Positions 35,564 to 44,697 of a stretch of 64,000 nt of DNA are shown here, one piece after another. The notes below the pieces were generated by a model. It searched no databases and was not told the origin of the DNA. It worked only from the letters and a program-made list of their open reading frames with translations. This stretch comes from Methanospirillum lacunae (GTDB taxonomy: Archaea > Halobacteriota > Methanomicrobia > Methanomicrobiales > Methanospirillaceae): contig NZ_QGMY01000006.1 of NCBI RefSeq assembly GCF_003173355.1, positions 372,001 through 436,000 of the forward strand. The letters are read 5' to 3'. The number at the start of each line of letters is the position of its first letter. The stretch's first letter is position 1. A program made the translations under genes and the position numbers.

Positions 35564-36559
35564 ATGATTCAGGTTGCCCAGATTGGAATCGGCTACTGGG
35601 GACCTAATATTTTGAGAACATTAAGGAATAATACTGAGTGCCAGGTGAAATATGTTGTTGATATCTCACTGGAACGACGTACATATGTAAATAACCTGTA
35701 TTCAAATATTATAACTCTTGAATCGCCTGAATCTGTATTTCTAGATCCGGATATTGATGCAGTCATCATTTCAACACCTGTTCATACCCATTATAGTCTT
35801 GCAATGGCGGCACTTCATCATGGAAAGCATATTCTGGTAGAAAAACCACTCGCAACCTCTATTCATGAAGTAGATATGATTCATCAGATCGCGAGCGAGA
35901 AATCCAAAGTTGCAATGGTAGGGCATACGTTTCTGTACAATAGTGCTGTCCGTTATATTAAGAATCTAATAAATTCAGATTCTCTGGGAAAAATCCGTTA
36001 TATTTACTCCCAACGCCTAAATCTTGGACGAATTCGTTCAGATGTAGATGCACTATGGAATTTTGCACCACACGACATTAGTATACTACAGTATTGGCTG
36101 AATGATCCAAAACCAGATGCTGTTTTCAGACATGGCATGGATTTCATCCAGGATAATATTGAAGATGTTGTTTTTCTTACAATTAGATATCCACAAAAGA
36201 TATTGGCAAATATTCATGTCAGTTGGCTGGACCCGAGAAAAGTTCGTCAGATTACTATAGTTGGATCAGAAAAAATGGTTATATATGATGATATGAAGGA
36301 GGATAAGGTCGTAATTTTTGACAAAGGGATAGATAAAAAAGCAATTCTCGGGGAAAATATGGACTATGATTCTCCATCGTCGTACTTTTTTTCATACAGG
36401 TCAGGAGATATTTTAATTCCCAAAATAAATTATGAAGAACCGCTGATGGTTGAGATTCAGCATTTTATAGATTGTATAAACGGTAAAACACAATGTATTT
36501 CAGGGCCTGAACATGCCAGGAAAGTAGTAGATATACTATCTCGGTGTAAGTTGGTATGA
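35564..36559 (+). CDS. Gfo/Idh/MocA oxidoreductase (WbpB-like)
   Basis: 331 residues. The Rossmann NAD-binding N-terminus is VAQIGIGYWGPNILRTLRNN, and the family EKP motif is HILVEKPLATSIHEVD (about residues 89-105, with the Lys used in catalysis). The C-terminal alpha/beta domain holds the substrate pocket (LWNFAPHDISILQYWL). In the WbpA-WbpE pathway WbpB oxidises UDP-GlcNAcA at C3 before transamination. Here it precedes an acyltransferase (4-base overlap) and a DegT aminotransferase, fitting that chemistry. A second WbpB-like paralogue is at 61780. Confidence 0.85.
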   Translation: MIQVAQIGIGYWGPNILRTLRNNTECQVKYVVDISLERRTYVNNLYSNIITLESPESVFLDPDIDAVIISTPVHTHYSLAMAALHHGKHILVEKPLATSIHEVDMIHQIASEKSKVAMVGHTFLYNSAVRYIKNLINSDSLGKIRYIYSQRLNLGRIRSDVDALWNFAPHDISILQYWLNDPKPDAVFRHGMDFIQDNIEDVVFLTIRYPQKILANIHVSWLDPRKVRQITIVGSEKMVIYDDMKEDKVVIFDKGIDKKAILGENMDYDSPSSYFFSYRSGDILIPKINYEEPLMVEIQHFIDCINGKTQCISGPEHARKVVDILSRCKLV

Positions 36560-37440
36560 AATTAAGTGATTGTCCATCATTTTTCAAAATCCATAATGAT
36601 GGTAATTTTTTATCACTAGGAATTCTAAGATATTCCGGGGATGAAGTCCTCAGTTTCTTAACTGATCTCTCATACTTACCTATACTTCTTAATAATAGTT
36701 CTATTAGTTGCATAATTACCTTTCCTGATTTTATTTGCAACATACCATCTCACATAGGTATTGCATATTCGTCAGAACCACGACGTTCCTTTCTTGAGCT
36801 TCATAATTATTTAGCATTAAACACCGATTTTTATTCTAAAAGTAAATTTTTAACTAATATTCACCCTACTGCAAAGGTTTCTCCTTCTGCAATAATTGCA
36901 GAAAACAACGTTTCAATAGGAGAAAGAACAATTATCCATCCAAATGTGGTAATCAATAAAAATGTAACAATAGGTTCGGATGTAATCATCAGAGCAGGAA
37001 GTATCATCGGGACTGAGGGATTTTATCCACAAAGATACGCTGATAAGATCTATAAGGGTATTCACTCAGGAGGTGTTGATATTGGAGAGGGGTCTGAATT
37101 GCAAGCAAATGTTACGGTGTGCTCAGGTATATTTGGAGGAAATACCCGTGTCGGGCAGAATTGTATGATTGCCAATGGCGTTGACATTGCCCATGATGTA
37201 ACCATTGGGGAAAAAACACTAATCGGTGCAGGAACGATATTATCTGGTAATTTAGTCATAGGTTCAAATGTCTGGATAGGTCCAAATTCAACGATTTCAA
37301 ACAACTTAGTAATCGGAGATGGGGCAAATATATCTCTGGGCTCTGTTGTGACATGCTCAGTTCCTCACCACACCAAGTACTCAGGCAACTTTGCTATCGA
37401 ACACAAAAAATTCTTGCAGTTCATCCGAACAATACGATAA
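36556..37440 (+). CDS. Left-handed beta-helix N-acyltransferase (LpxD/WbpD-like)
   Basis: 294 residues. A small alpha/beta N-terminal domain (about 1-95) is similar in layout to LpxD. Hexapeptide repeats follow ([LIV]-G-x4: VSIGERTIIHPNVVINKNVTIGSDVIIRAG and on), containing IANGVDIAHDVTIGEKT with a likely catalytic histidine. It probably acetylates the amino group made by the neighbouring aminotransferase. The ATG overlaps the oxidoreductase stop (ATGA). It differs in layout from the shorter acyltransferase at 60101, so the two modules are not simple copies. Confidence 0.85.
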   Translation: MKLSDCPSFFKIHNDGNFLSLGILRYSGDEVLSFLTDLSYLPILLNNSSISCIITFPDFICNIPSHIGIAYSSEPRRSFLELHNYLALNTDFYSKSKFLTNIHPTAKVSPSAIIAENNVSIGERTIIHPNVVINKNVTIGSDVIIRAGSIIGTEGFYPQRYADKIYKGIHSGGVDIGEGSELQANVTVCSGIFGGNTRVGQNCMIANGVDIAHDVTIGEKTLIGAGTILSGNLVIGSNVWIGPNSTISNNLVIGDGANISLGSVVTCSVPHHTKYSGNFAIEHKKFLQFIRTIR

Positions 37441-37452
37441 TTCAGGTAAATA

Positions 37453-38565
37453 ATGTCTGAAAAAATTCCATTTGTTGATCTAATAACTCAGTATAATCTC
37501 ATTAAAAATGAAATTGATACAATCATAAATGAGGTAATATCCTCTGCTTCTTTTATTAGAGGAACTTATGTGCAGCAGTTAGAAAACTCATTTGCATCCA
37601 TGTGTGGAGTTGAACATTGTTTAGGTGTTGGCAATGGGACTGACGCCTTGCATATTGCTTTAAAGTGCCTGGGAATTAAAAGGGGTGATGAGGTACTCAC
37701 ATCCGCTCATAGTTGGATCTCAACACCCGAAAGTGTAAGCATAACCGGTGCAAAACCTGTTTTCGTAGATATCGAACCAGATTACTATACAATCGATCCT
37801 TCTTTAATAGAACAGAAGATAACTAAAGATACAAAGGCGATTCTTCCGGTTCATATATACGGCCAACCGGCTGATATGGATCCAATCCGCGATATTTGTG
37901 AGGATCGGAATTTATTTCTCATAGAAGATTGTGCACAGGCTCATTTCGCAGAATATCATGGGAAGAAAGTAGGAAACCTGGGAGATGTTGGGACATTTAG
38001 TTTTTATCCAAGTAAAAACCTGGGTGCTTATGGTGATGGCGGTTGTATCACATGTAATGATAGTAAACTTGCAGAGAAAATGAGGAGGTATGCAAATCAC
38101 GGTTCATTAAAGAAGCATGATCATCTATTTGAAGGAATCAACAGTCGTCTTGATGGGATTCAAGCTGCAGTTTTGCTTGTAAAAATGCGATACGTTGAAC
38201 GGTGGAATGCAAAACGACAGATGATCGCTGATGAATACAAATTAAAACTTCAAAACTTATCCGAAATTTCTGTGCCAAAAATCCGTGATAAATCCTCTCA
38301 CGTATTTCATGTATATGCAGTTGAAGCTGATAAACGTGATAATCTGGCAATGTTTCTTGAAGAGAAAGGGATACAAACAGCAATTCATTATCCAAAATTT
38401 CTTCCATTCGTTACCGCTTATTCAGGTATGAACAATAATAAAGATGATTTTCCGGTATCATGGAAATTTCAGAATCGAACCTTGTCCCTTCCAATGTATC
38501 CGGAAATGATGAGTGAACAGGTCGAAGTCGTATGTAAAGCGATTCAATCATATTATGATTGTTAA
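37453..38565 (+). CDS. DegT/DnrJ/EryC1/StrS aminotransferase (WbpE-like)
   Basis: 370 residues of the PLP-dependent sugar aminotransferase family. GVGNGTDALHIALKCLGIKRGDEV is the PLP phosphate region, and FLIEDCAQAHFAEYHGKKVG the cofactor Asp and Gln. FSFYPSKNLGAYGDGGC holds the PLP lysine, about residue 188. HIYGQPADMDPI is typical. It should transfer an amino group from glutamate to the 3-keto sugar from the oxidoreductase at 35564. A paralogue lies at 60691. The 3' end overlaps the long form of the next gene by seven bases. Confidence 0.9.
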   Translation: MSEKIPFVDLITQYNLIKNEIDTIINEVISSASFIRGTYVQQLENSFASMCGVEHCLGVGNGTDALHIALKCLGIKRGDEVLTSAHSWISTPESVSITGAKPVFVDIEPDYYTIDPSLIEQKITKDTKAILPVHIYGQPADMDPIRDICEDRNLFLIEDCAQAHFAEYHGKKVGNLGDVGTFSFYPSKNLGAYGDGGCITCNDSKLAEKMRRYANHGSLKKHDHLFEGINSRLDGIQAAVLLVKMRYVERWNAKRQMIADEYKLKLQNLSEISVPKIRDKSSHVFHVYAVEADKRDNLAMFLEEKGIQTAIHYPKFLPFVTAYSGMNNNKDDFPVSWKFQNRTLSLPMYPEMMSEQVEVVCKAIQSYYDC

Positions 38566-39680
38566 ATTTCTTTACCAGGGGTGATACTATAAATACAATA
38601 ACTTGTAACCGGTGTATTCTGGATAATACATTTCCGGATATATTCTTTGATGAAGAAGGGATATGTTCATACTGTCGGAAATACGAGAGTATGAACTTGA
38701 AATACTCAAGTAATGATGAAAAATCATCCATATTACCTAGTTTGATTCAGAAAGTGAAGAATGATGGAAGAAGTAAAGAGTACGATTCAATAATTGGCCT
38801 TAGTGGAGGACGTGACAGTACATACTGCCTGTATCTCCTTAAAGAATGGGGTCTCAATCCTCTCGCAGTTCATTTTGATAATAATATGGATTCAAAAATT
38901 GCTGTTCAGAATATTAAAAATGCTTGCAGAAAGCTGGATGTAGATCTCCACACATTTGTAGTTGATTGGGAGGAGTATAAGGATTTACAGATGGCATTTT
39001 TTAAAGCTTCAATCCCTGCTATAGATGCACCACTCGATCATGCAATTATTTCCACTCTTTTTCAATATGCATATGATAATAAAATCTCATATATCATTAG
39101 CGGAGGTTATTTCAGGGGGGAGGGCCCGATACCACGAGAATGGTCATGTATAGATGCAGATTTTATCAGAGATGTATATAAAAAGCATGGTAAACTTTCA
39201 CTTAAAAAATATCCAATAAGATCGTTTTTTCAGCAATTGCAATATCGTTTAAACGGCCTTACTACAATTCATCCCCTGAATTACCTGAACTTTGCCTATC
39301 GTGATGCAATGCAATTGATGGAGAGAGAACTAAATTGGCAATGGTATGGTGGACACCACTTCGAATCAATATTTACCAGGTGGGCTTTTGGATACTACCT
39401 CCCAACTAAATTTGGAATCGATAAGAGAGGGACGGATTTCTCTGCATTAATCCGATCGGGTCAGATGACAAAAGATGAAGCGATGGCAAAAATGAATGAT
39501 GTTTTCTACTCAGCTGATCAGGAGAAAGATGATCGACGATATATAATGAATAAACTTGAAATATCTGATTCAATGATGGATGATATACTTTCAGCGCCAC
39601 CACGTAAAAACTCGGATTATGCTCATAGTTCACAGTACATCCGCATCATCCGCAATCTTATCGGACCGAAACAAATTTGA
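38559..39680 (+). CDS. wbpG: N-acetyl sugar amidotransferase (WbpG-like)
   Basis: 373 residues from TTG 38559, or 363 from a possible ATA at 38589. Two CxxC pairs at the N-terminus (CNRC...CSYC) form a zinc site. The PP-loop ATP motif is IIGLSGGRDSTYCLYLL, followed by FDNNMDSKIAVQNIKNACR. WbpG with HisH2 and HisF2 converts an acetamido into an acetamidino group on a sugar (P. aeruginosa O5; a similar set modifies the archaellin glycan in Methanococcus maripaludis). The strong ribosome site AGGGGTGAT (38577-38585) points to a start at ATA 38589; the in-frame TTG has no ribosome site. Confidence 0.9.
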   Translation: MLNFFTRGDTINTITCNRCILDNTFPDIFFDEEGICSYCRKYESMNLKYSSNDEKSSILPSLIQKVKNDGRSKEYDSIIGLSGGRDSTYCLYLLKEWGLNPLAVHFDNNMDSKIAVQNIKNACRKLDVDLHTFVVDWEEYKDLQMAFFKASIPAIDAPLDHAIISTLFQYAYDNKISYIISGGYFRGEGPIPREWSCIDADFIRDVYKKHGKLSLKKYPIRSFFQQLQYRLNGLTTIHPLNYLNFAYRDAMQLMERELNWQWYGGHHFESIFTRWAFGYYLPTKFGIDKRGTDFSALIRSGQMTKDEAMAKMNDVFYSADQEKDDRRYIMNKLEISDSMMDDILSAPPRKNSDYAHSSQYIRIIRNLIGPKQI

Positions 39681-39683
39681 TTT

Positions 39684-40292
39684 ATGATTCTTGTTCTAGA
39701 TTACGGACTTGGGAATGTACATTCTATTGCAGCAAAGTTCGTTCAAATGGGAGAAGAAGTTCAGATATCATCATCGATAGAATCCATTGAAGCTGCAGAT
39801 CGGATTATTCTTCCAGGAGTGGGAAATTTTGGCACCGGGGCTAAAAATCTGTCAAATCTTGAGATCTGTGGTTTACTGAGGAGGCGTATCATACATGAAA
39901 AGGTGCCAATTCTTGGAATATGTCTTGGTATGCATTTACTGACACAAAGAAGTGAGGAGGGAAACGGAGACGGACTAGGCCTCATTGAAGGAGAAACAAA
40001 ACGATTTAGATTTGAAAATAACATTCTCCCTCTTCCCCATATGGGTTGGAATGAAGTTCGCATTAGAAATAATTCTCCTCTCTTCGACTCGATTCCAGAC
40101 AACAGCAGATTTTATTTCGTTCATTCGTTTCATCCAATATGTGTCGTATGTTCTGATGTAATCGCGACAACGAATTACGGATATGATTTTTCATCTGTCA
40201 TAGGGCGGGATCTCGTGTGGGGTGTTCAGTTCCATCCGGAAAAAAGTCATAAACAGGGAAAGCAACTCATGAAAAATTTTGCAAGGCTCTGA
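39684..40292 (+). CDS. hisH: Glutamine amidotransferase, HisH-like (amidine-sugar type)
   Basis: 202 residues of the class I glutaminase fold. ILGICLGMHLL carries the nucleophile cysteine (about residue 78). The C-terminal GVQFHPEKSHKQG holds the catalytic His and Glu. GVGNFGTGA near residue 52 is the HisH oxyanion loop. It would release ammonia from glutamine and channel it to the HisF-like partner. Its position between wbpG and a HisF-like gene, not with other his genes, assigns it to sugar amidination rather than histidine synthesis. Three bases separate it from wbpG. Confidence 0.9.
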   Translation: MILVLDYGLGNVHSIAAKFVQMGEEVQISSSIESIEAADRIILPGVGNFGTGAKNLSNLEICGLLRRRIIHEKVPILGICLGMHLLTQRSEEGNGDGLGLIEGETKRFRFENNILPLPHMGWNEVRIRNNSPLFDSIPDNSRFYFVHSFHPICVVCSDVIATTNYGYDFSSVIGRDLVWGVQFHPEKSHKQGKQLMKNFARL

Positions 40293-40296
40293 TTTG

Positions 40297-41067
40297 ATGC
40301 TCCAAAAGCGTGTAATCCCATGTCTGCTTTTAAAGGATGGTCTTTTTGTCAAGACAATCCAGTTCAAGAACCCAAATCATATCAGCGAACCTATTTACGC
40401 CATTAAAATTTTTAATGACTATGAAGTAGATGAGCTGATGATTCTTGATATCATGGCATCCCGAACAGATACATCCAATATTCCATTAGATCTCATCTCT
40501 AAGATTTCTGATGAAAGTTGGATGCCAATTACCTACGGGGGAGGAGTTCGCTCACTTGAGGATATGCATCAGTTGTTTCGGTCGGGTGTTGAAAAGGTCT
40601 GTATTTCCTCTTATGCAATTAAATATCCGGATTTTATTACAAATGCTGCACGAGAATTCGGATCTCAGAGTATTGTAGTCTCAATTGATGTCAGAAGACG
40701 GGTGAATGGTTCGTACAACGTCTGGACTCATGGAGGGACTGAAGAGACCAATTTAGAGCCATTACAATGTGCAGAAATAATTGCAGAAGCAGGAGCAGGC
40801 GAGATCATCATCCACTCTATTGATAATGATGGGATGATGTCGGGATATGATATTAATCTGATTCGAAAGATCACTGATCGGGTCAGAATACCGGTTATAG
40901 GTCTCGGGGGTGCCGGAAGTTATGATGATATTAAAAAGGTTATACATGATGGAGGTGCTTCAGCAGCAGCGGCAGGAAGCATATTTGTATATTTCGGGAG
41001 AAAAAAGGCAGTTTTAATTAATTATCCGGATCGGGAAGAAATAAACATGATATTAAGCGGTACTTGA
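40297..41067 (+). CDS. hisF: HisF-like amidation protein (WbuZ/HisF2 type)
   Basis: 256 residues from ATG 40297 (a TTG frame start at 40279 would overlap hisH). The TIM barrel resembles HisF, but the catalytic Asp11 of true HisF (CLDVKDG) is replaced by Leu (CLLLKDG), while the second Asp (VVSIDVRR) is kept. Loss of Asp11 argues against imidazole-glycerol-phosphate synthesis and fits the glycan-amidation paralogues (HisF2, WbuZ). It probably provides the ammonia tunnel from HisH to WbpG. It is the last gene of the plus-strand run. Confidence 0.9.
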   Translation: MLQKRVIPCLLLKDGLFVKTIQFKNPNHISEPIYAIKIFNDYEVDELMILDIMASRTDTSNIPLDLISKISDESWMPITYGGGVRSLEDMHQLFRSGVEKVCISSYAIKYPDFITNAAREFGSQSIVVSIDVRRRVNGSYNVWTHGGTEETNLEPLQCAEIIAEAGAGEIIIHSIDNDGMMSGYDINLIRKITDRVRIPVIGLGGAGSYDDIKKVIHDGGASAAAAGSIFVYFGRKKAVLINYPDREEINMILSGT

Positions 41068-41072
41068 TTTCC

Positions 41073-41095
41073 TTTTTTAGTACTATCAATTTTTT
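41073..41095 (+). terminator. T-run terminator at convergent junction
   Basis: T runs at 41073-41078 and 41090-41095 follow the hisF-like gene by a few bases, before the convergent methyltransferase gene. Typical archaeal stop signals; they mark the end of the acetamidino-sugar operon. Confidence 0.5.
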
Positions 41096-41161
41096 AGTTG
41101 CGATATTTATTACAGTTCACGTGAAAGTTTTTCTACAATTAAATTCTCGAATTATCACTGA

Positions 41162-41884
41162 TTACAATGTTAATTTTTGTGCCCGTACCCAAAGATACCC
41201 GGGCTTACCTTTTTCATATGACAGATTGCCATGAAAGAATGCTTCATATCCTTCATCTTTTCGTTGATTTGTTATCCTGTAGGATTCCACATTAAGTTTA
41301 TTTAATAAATATTGATGAATAGATTCTTCGTCAAGTTTTTGAGGTTCAGTTGGTGTTGGAAGTTCATCCAGATTAAAACTTCCGATAAATTCTCCTCCGG
41401 GCTTTAATATTCTGATAATCTCACTACACATATTTGGAAAAGAATCGACATGATCAAGGGCATTTAAAGTAAATAGTACATCAACAAAATTTGAAGGGAG
41501 GGGTATTACATCTTCAGTAGATTTAAGATATATCATATTATGAGAAATAATATTATCCTTAAATTCATCAGCGTACTTATCTGCAAGCACATCTATCCCT
41601 ATTCGTAAACTTGGTGATGTAGTCCAAACCAAACTCCCCCTTGGACCACAGCCAAAATCAGCTACTATTTTTCCTCTTAAAAAGGTATCGTCAGGTTCCT
41701 GGGCAATCCCTAACATCAGTCGCTGATAATGAGAATTTTTAAAAACGCCACTATCAATATTAAGTCTGTTCCTCCAAAATGCCATTTCAGATGATTTTTT
41801 ATCTATCAATTTATTTCTTATAAAACGTAGAATCTCTTTTAATGGTTTAGGCATTTTTCGGATTAATGATACTCGATCACACAT
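41162..41884 (-). CDS. Class I SAM-dependent methyltransferase
   Basis: About 240 residues from ATG 41884, which has AAGGA five bases upstream; a longer frame to 41962 has a lysine-rich extension and is less likely. GKIVADFGCGPRGSLVW is the SAM motif I, and LPSNFVDVLFTLNALDHVDSFPNMCSEIIRILKPGGEFIGSFNL is the standard Methyltransf_11 block. FFHGNLSYEKGKPGYLWVRAQ forms the end. It is the last gene of the long minus-strand block and probably methylates a glycan component. Acceptor unknown. Confidence 0.85.
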   Translation of the reverse strand: MCDRVSLIRKMPKPLKEILRFIRNKLIDKKSSEMAFWRNRLNIDSGVFKNSHYQRLMLGIAQEPDDTFLRGKIVADFGCGPRGSLVWTTSPSLRIGIDVLADKYADEFKDNIISHNMIYLKSTEDVIPLPSNFVDVLFTLNALDHVDSFPNMCSEIIRILKPGGEFIGSFNLDELPTPTEPQKLDEESIHQYLLNKLNVESYRITNQRKDEGYEAFFHGNLSYEKGKPGYLWVRAQKLTL

Positions 41885-42086
41885 TTTTATCCTTAACTGT
41901 TTAAATATTATAATTAATGAGTATATTTTTAATTTTGTTACATTTACATTGATGACTCTCATACTCTACGAAAAACTGTAAATTATTGACATTTCAATCA
42001 TTAATATCACTTATAATAAGCACAGATATATAAAAAATAAAAAATACATCGCACAAAAGAGATCATTATAAAATGATGGATAAATT

Positions 42087-43673
42087 TTACTGGTTATTCT
42101 CCTTTAATGTAAGATGGCATGAAATTCCTGCTTCTTTAAACAAATTGTTTAATGCAATATTAGAATCGACAAAATTGACATTCAGTATTTTTTTCAAATC
42201 TTCAAAATCCGAAATCGGGTGCTCAATAGAACTAATTAATTCCTCTGAAGAATCTGCATAAGAAAAATTTCCGGATTGAATGAATTTATACATATTAACG
42301 AATCCCACATTGTGAATTATTGTCGTAGGTTTTTCAAAAGCGGCTGCTTCAAAACTTACTGTTGACATATAACTAACATGGTGATCTACCTTTTCCAGAA
42401 GTGGATAAAGGGGGTAAGTGTTCGTTTTTTCTATTTCCACATTAACAATACCATTACTAGAGAAAAAATTCAAAAAGTCATAGAGATTTGATTTAAGAAG
42501 TGGATGAAGACGAATGAGCCACATCCATCGGCCAGAAGTTTTTTTTATTGCATCAAGCAGATGTGGAAGAATCGGAGGGTTTGTATAATCTACTGTTACG
42601 AGGATAATTTTTTCATATGATGATAGTTCATTGAAAAAGAGATTGCATTCCGGATTAAAATGATTAAAATTACTATTTATCCATTTATACATCCAGAAAT
42701 GCCCTCCGATTATTACTTTGTGTTTGGAACAGTCTGACGGTATCCATTCCCTATGGACACGTGCAAAATATTCAGACCATACCCAAAAGAACTGTGGTAA
42801 TAGGTCGTAGCCCTCTTTTGGAGTTTTTGACCAGAATGAATACATGTAATGTATCTTCCCCTGACAACCATGCTGGACATCAACAGTCAGGATATTCATC
42901 TTTCTTGCTGCCAGAATGGCCCCCATCCATGCTACGTTATAGTATGTTGACATAAATACAATTTTAGGTTTTATCTGATGAAATGCATGACAGAAAAATC
43001 TACTATAGGTCAATAATGATGTTATCTTGTCAACAATAACCTCTTTTTCAAGACGAACAAGGCCATTAGTTTCTTGAGATATTACCTGATTAAGAATATC
43101 TATATTGATGGATTTCCAGGTTTTTACTTTGAAATATTTTTTTAGAATAATGAACTGAATGGGATAACCTTTTGGATTTACACCATGAGCAGGAATATAA
43201 TATGAATTCTCATTATGCCTGCCACAATCGTATAAAATTTTTTTCACTTTAATATTTGCAGGTATCTGTTGAATAAGTGGATCAAATTCAGCACTATATT
43301 TTTTGTCATTTAAAATTTCCCGATGATCACCATCCAATGTCAGAAAAAGGCAATCTGTCCGGGTACCTGAAATTTTTTTGATCCCCCTACATCTAAAAAG
43401 ACACTCATGGAAAATTTTTTCCCACAGAACATAAAAACTTTTTATTTTTTTCCACAAATTTGAAGGTTTGCCTTTTGTTTTAATAACGCTCTCTGATTTC
43501 TCAGTTTTATTAAAATTAAATTTTTCCTGATTAATCAATTGTTCACGGATCTCAAGTCTAATCAGAGGCCAATAATTTACCCCAAAAATGATTAGGGAAT
43601 TTGTATCATAGGCATCCTCAATACTTTTTATTATTGCAACGATTTTTTTGTCAGGAATTGTCCAGGCAGGCAT
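42087..43673 (-). CDS. Probable GT-B glycosyltransferase, family not recognised
   Basis: 528 residues. Central and C-terminal parts look like a GT-B fold of the capsule/CDP-glycerol transferase type: IVFMSTYYNVAWMGAILAARKMNILTVDVQHGCQG; WMWLIRLHPLLKSN (the RLHP motif); and VDHHVSYMSTVSFEAAAFEKPTTIIHNVG resembling the sugar-nucleotide site. The first about 200 residues match nothing I know. It is followed within five bases upstream by the SpsG-like gene, so it may transfer the nonulosonic sugar made by this cluster. No signal peptide or membrane helix is evident. Confidence 0.6.
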   Translation of the reverse strand: MPAWTIPDKKIVAIIKSIEDAYDTNSLIIFGVNYWPLIRLEIREQLINQEKFNFNKTEKSESVIKTKGKPSNLWKKIKSFYVLWEKIFHECLFRCRGIKKISGTRTDCLFLTLDGDHREILNDKKYSAEFDPLIQQIPANIKVKKILYDCGRHNENSYYIPAHGVNPKGYPIQFIILKKYFKVKTWKSINIDILNQVISQETNGLVRLEKEVIVDKITSLLTYSRFFCHAFHQIKPKIVFMSTYYNVAWMGAILAARKMNILTVDVQHGCQGKIHYMYSFWSKTPKEGYDLLPQFFWVWSEYFARVHREWIPSDCSKHKVIIGGHFWMYKWINSNFNHFNPECNLFFNELSSYEKIILVTVDYTNPPILPHLLDAIKKTSGRWMWLIRLHPLLKSNLYDFLNFFSSNGIVNVEIEKTNTYPLYPLLEKVDHHVSYMSTVSFEAAAFEKPTTIIHNVGFVNMYKFIQSGNFSYADSSEELISSIEHPISDFEDLKKILNVNFVDSNIALNNLFKEAGISCHLTLKENNQ

Positions 43674-43678
43674 AATAA

Positions 43679-44692
43679 TTAATGTAGTGCGATAATGTCC
43701 AGAATTCGGGAAATTCCCTTACCATCAATTATTTTCTTTGCAGATTCAGACATTTTTTTTCGTAACTCAAAATTATTCAGGTATAGTTCCATAGTTTTAT
43801 CCAGTTTATCCGGAGTTTCTTCAGATTTCCAAATTCCCAGATTAACTGATCCGGTCATCCTGGAATACTCATTTGCAGTTGAACTTTCATGATCAATTGA
43901 GGGGATAATTACCACGGGTAATCCGAGATATGAACATTCAAACAGTGTTCTACCGGCTGCAATTATTGCAATATCTGCATTTGCCAGAATATCAATAAAA
44001 TTTTGTGGATCTTTGTATAACGTCACGTTTGAGATTCCATTACATAATTGAGCAATATCCTGATAATGTTGGAAGGCAGGACCCATTATTACATGATAGT
44101 GAAGAGAAGCCTGAAGAGGCAATTTTGAGAGAATTTTGATCGTTAATCCAGCGGGGTCCGATCCTCCCATCGAAATAACGACATTTTTAACTTCTTCTCT
44201 AATTATCGGTTTTTTAACTACCAGGTAGTCCCGAGGAAGAAGGAAATATTCAGGTCCTGAAAACAATTTCGTTTCTTTACCAACATTATCATACTGAACA
44301 AATTCAGAGACAAATGAATCATTGATTATACAGGAAGGATCACCCTTGACCAGACCCTTAATATCAAAGACAATTAGATCTATTTTATTTTTCCGGGCAT
44401 ATTTGGTGAAATCAGGATAGTTAAATTCTGGTAAATCAAATATTATCTTATCAGGGTTGACTCGTTCACAATATTCAAGAAGATATCTGGAGCAATCCAT
44501 CCCAATAGGGATTGTAGATACCATCCATCCATTATCCTGTACATATTGTACACCATCAGAATAATCCTGCATTAAAAAGGTTATATTATATTTTTGACGA
44601 AGCTCGGTTGCCAGGTGAAGAGTTCGTTTCACATGTCCCATTGATACTCCCCACACATTCCCTCCATCAACCCGGAAAATTAGATTCTTCAT
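43679..44692 (-). CDS. SpsG/PseG-like nucleotide-sugar hydrolase or transferase
   Basis: 337 residues from ATG 44692. The start IFRVDGGNVWGVSMGHVKRTLHLA aligns with PseG's FRVDASxxIGxGHxxRxxxLA; the histidine matches the catalytic His of PseG. The second half shows a GT28-like donor site (VVISMGGSDPAGLTIKIL; ADIAIIAAGRTLFECSYLGLPVVIIP). PseG removes UDP from UDP-2,4-diacetamido-2,4,6-trideoxy-altrose on the way to pseudaminic acid. Its neighbour NeuB supports a nonulosonic pathway. No PseB, PseC or PseH lies in the window, so its substrate may differ. Confidence 0.8.
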   Translation of the reverse strand: MKNLIFRVDGGNVWGVSMGHVKRTLHLATELRQKYNITFLMQDYSDGVQYVQDNGWMVSTIPIGMDCSRYLLEYCERVNPDKIIFDLPEFNYPDFTKYARKNKIDLIVFDIKGLVKGDPSCIINDSFVSEFVQYDNVGKETKLFSGPEYFLLPRDYLVVKKPIIREEVKNVVISMGGSDPAGLTIKILSKLPLQASLHYHVIMGPAFQHYQDIAQLCNGISNVTLYKDPQNFIDILANADIAIIAAGRTLFECSYLGLPVVIIPSIDHESSTANEYSRMTGSVNLGIWKSEETPDKLDKTMELYLNNFELRKKMSESAKKIIDGKGISRILDIIALH

Positions 44693-44697
44693 AGTGA

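Noticed and set aside
39684-41067. HisH/HisF as a histidine operon
   Set aside because: HisF lacks Asp11 and the neighbours are wbpG and sugar enzymes, so glycan amidation is the better reading.
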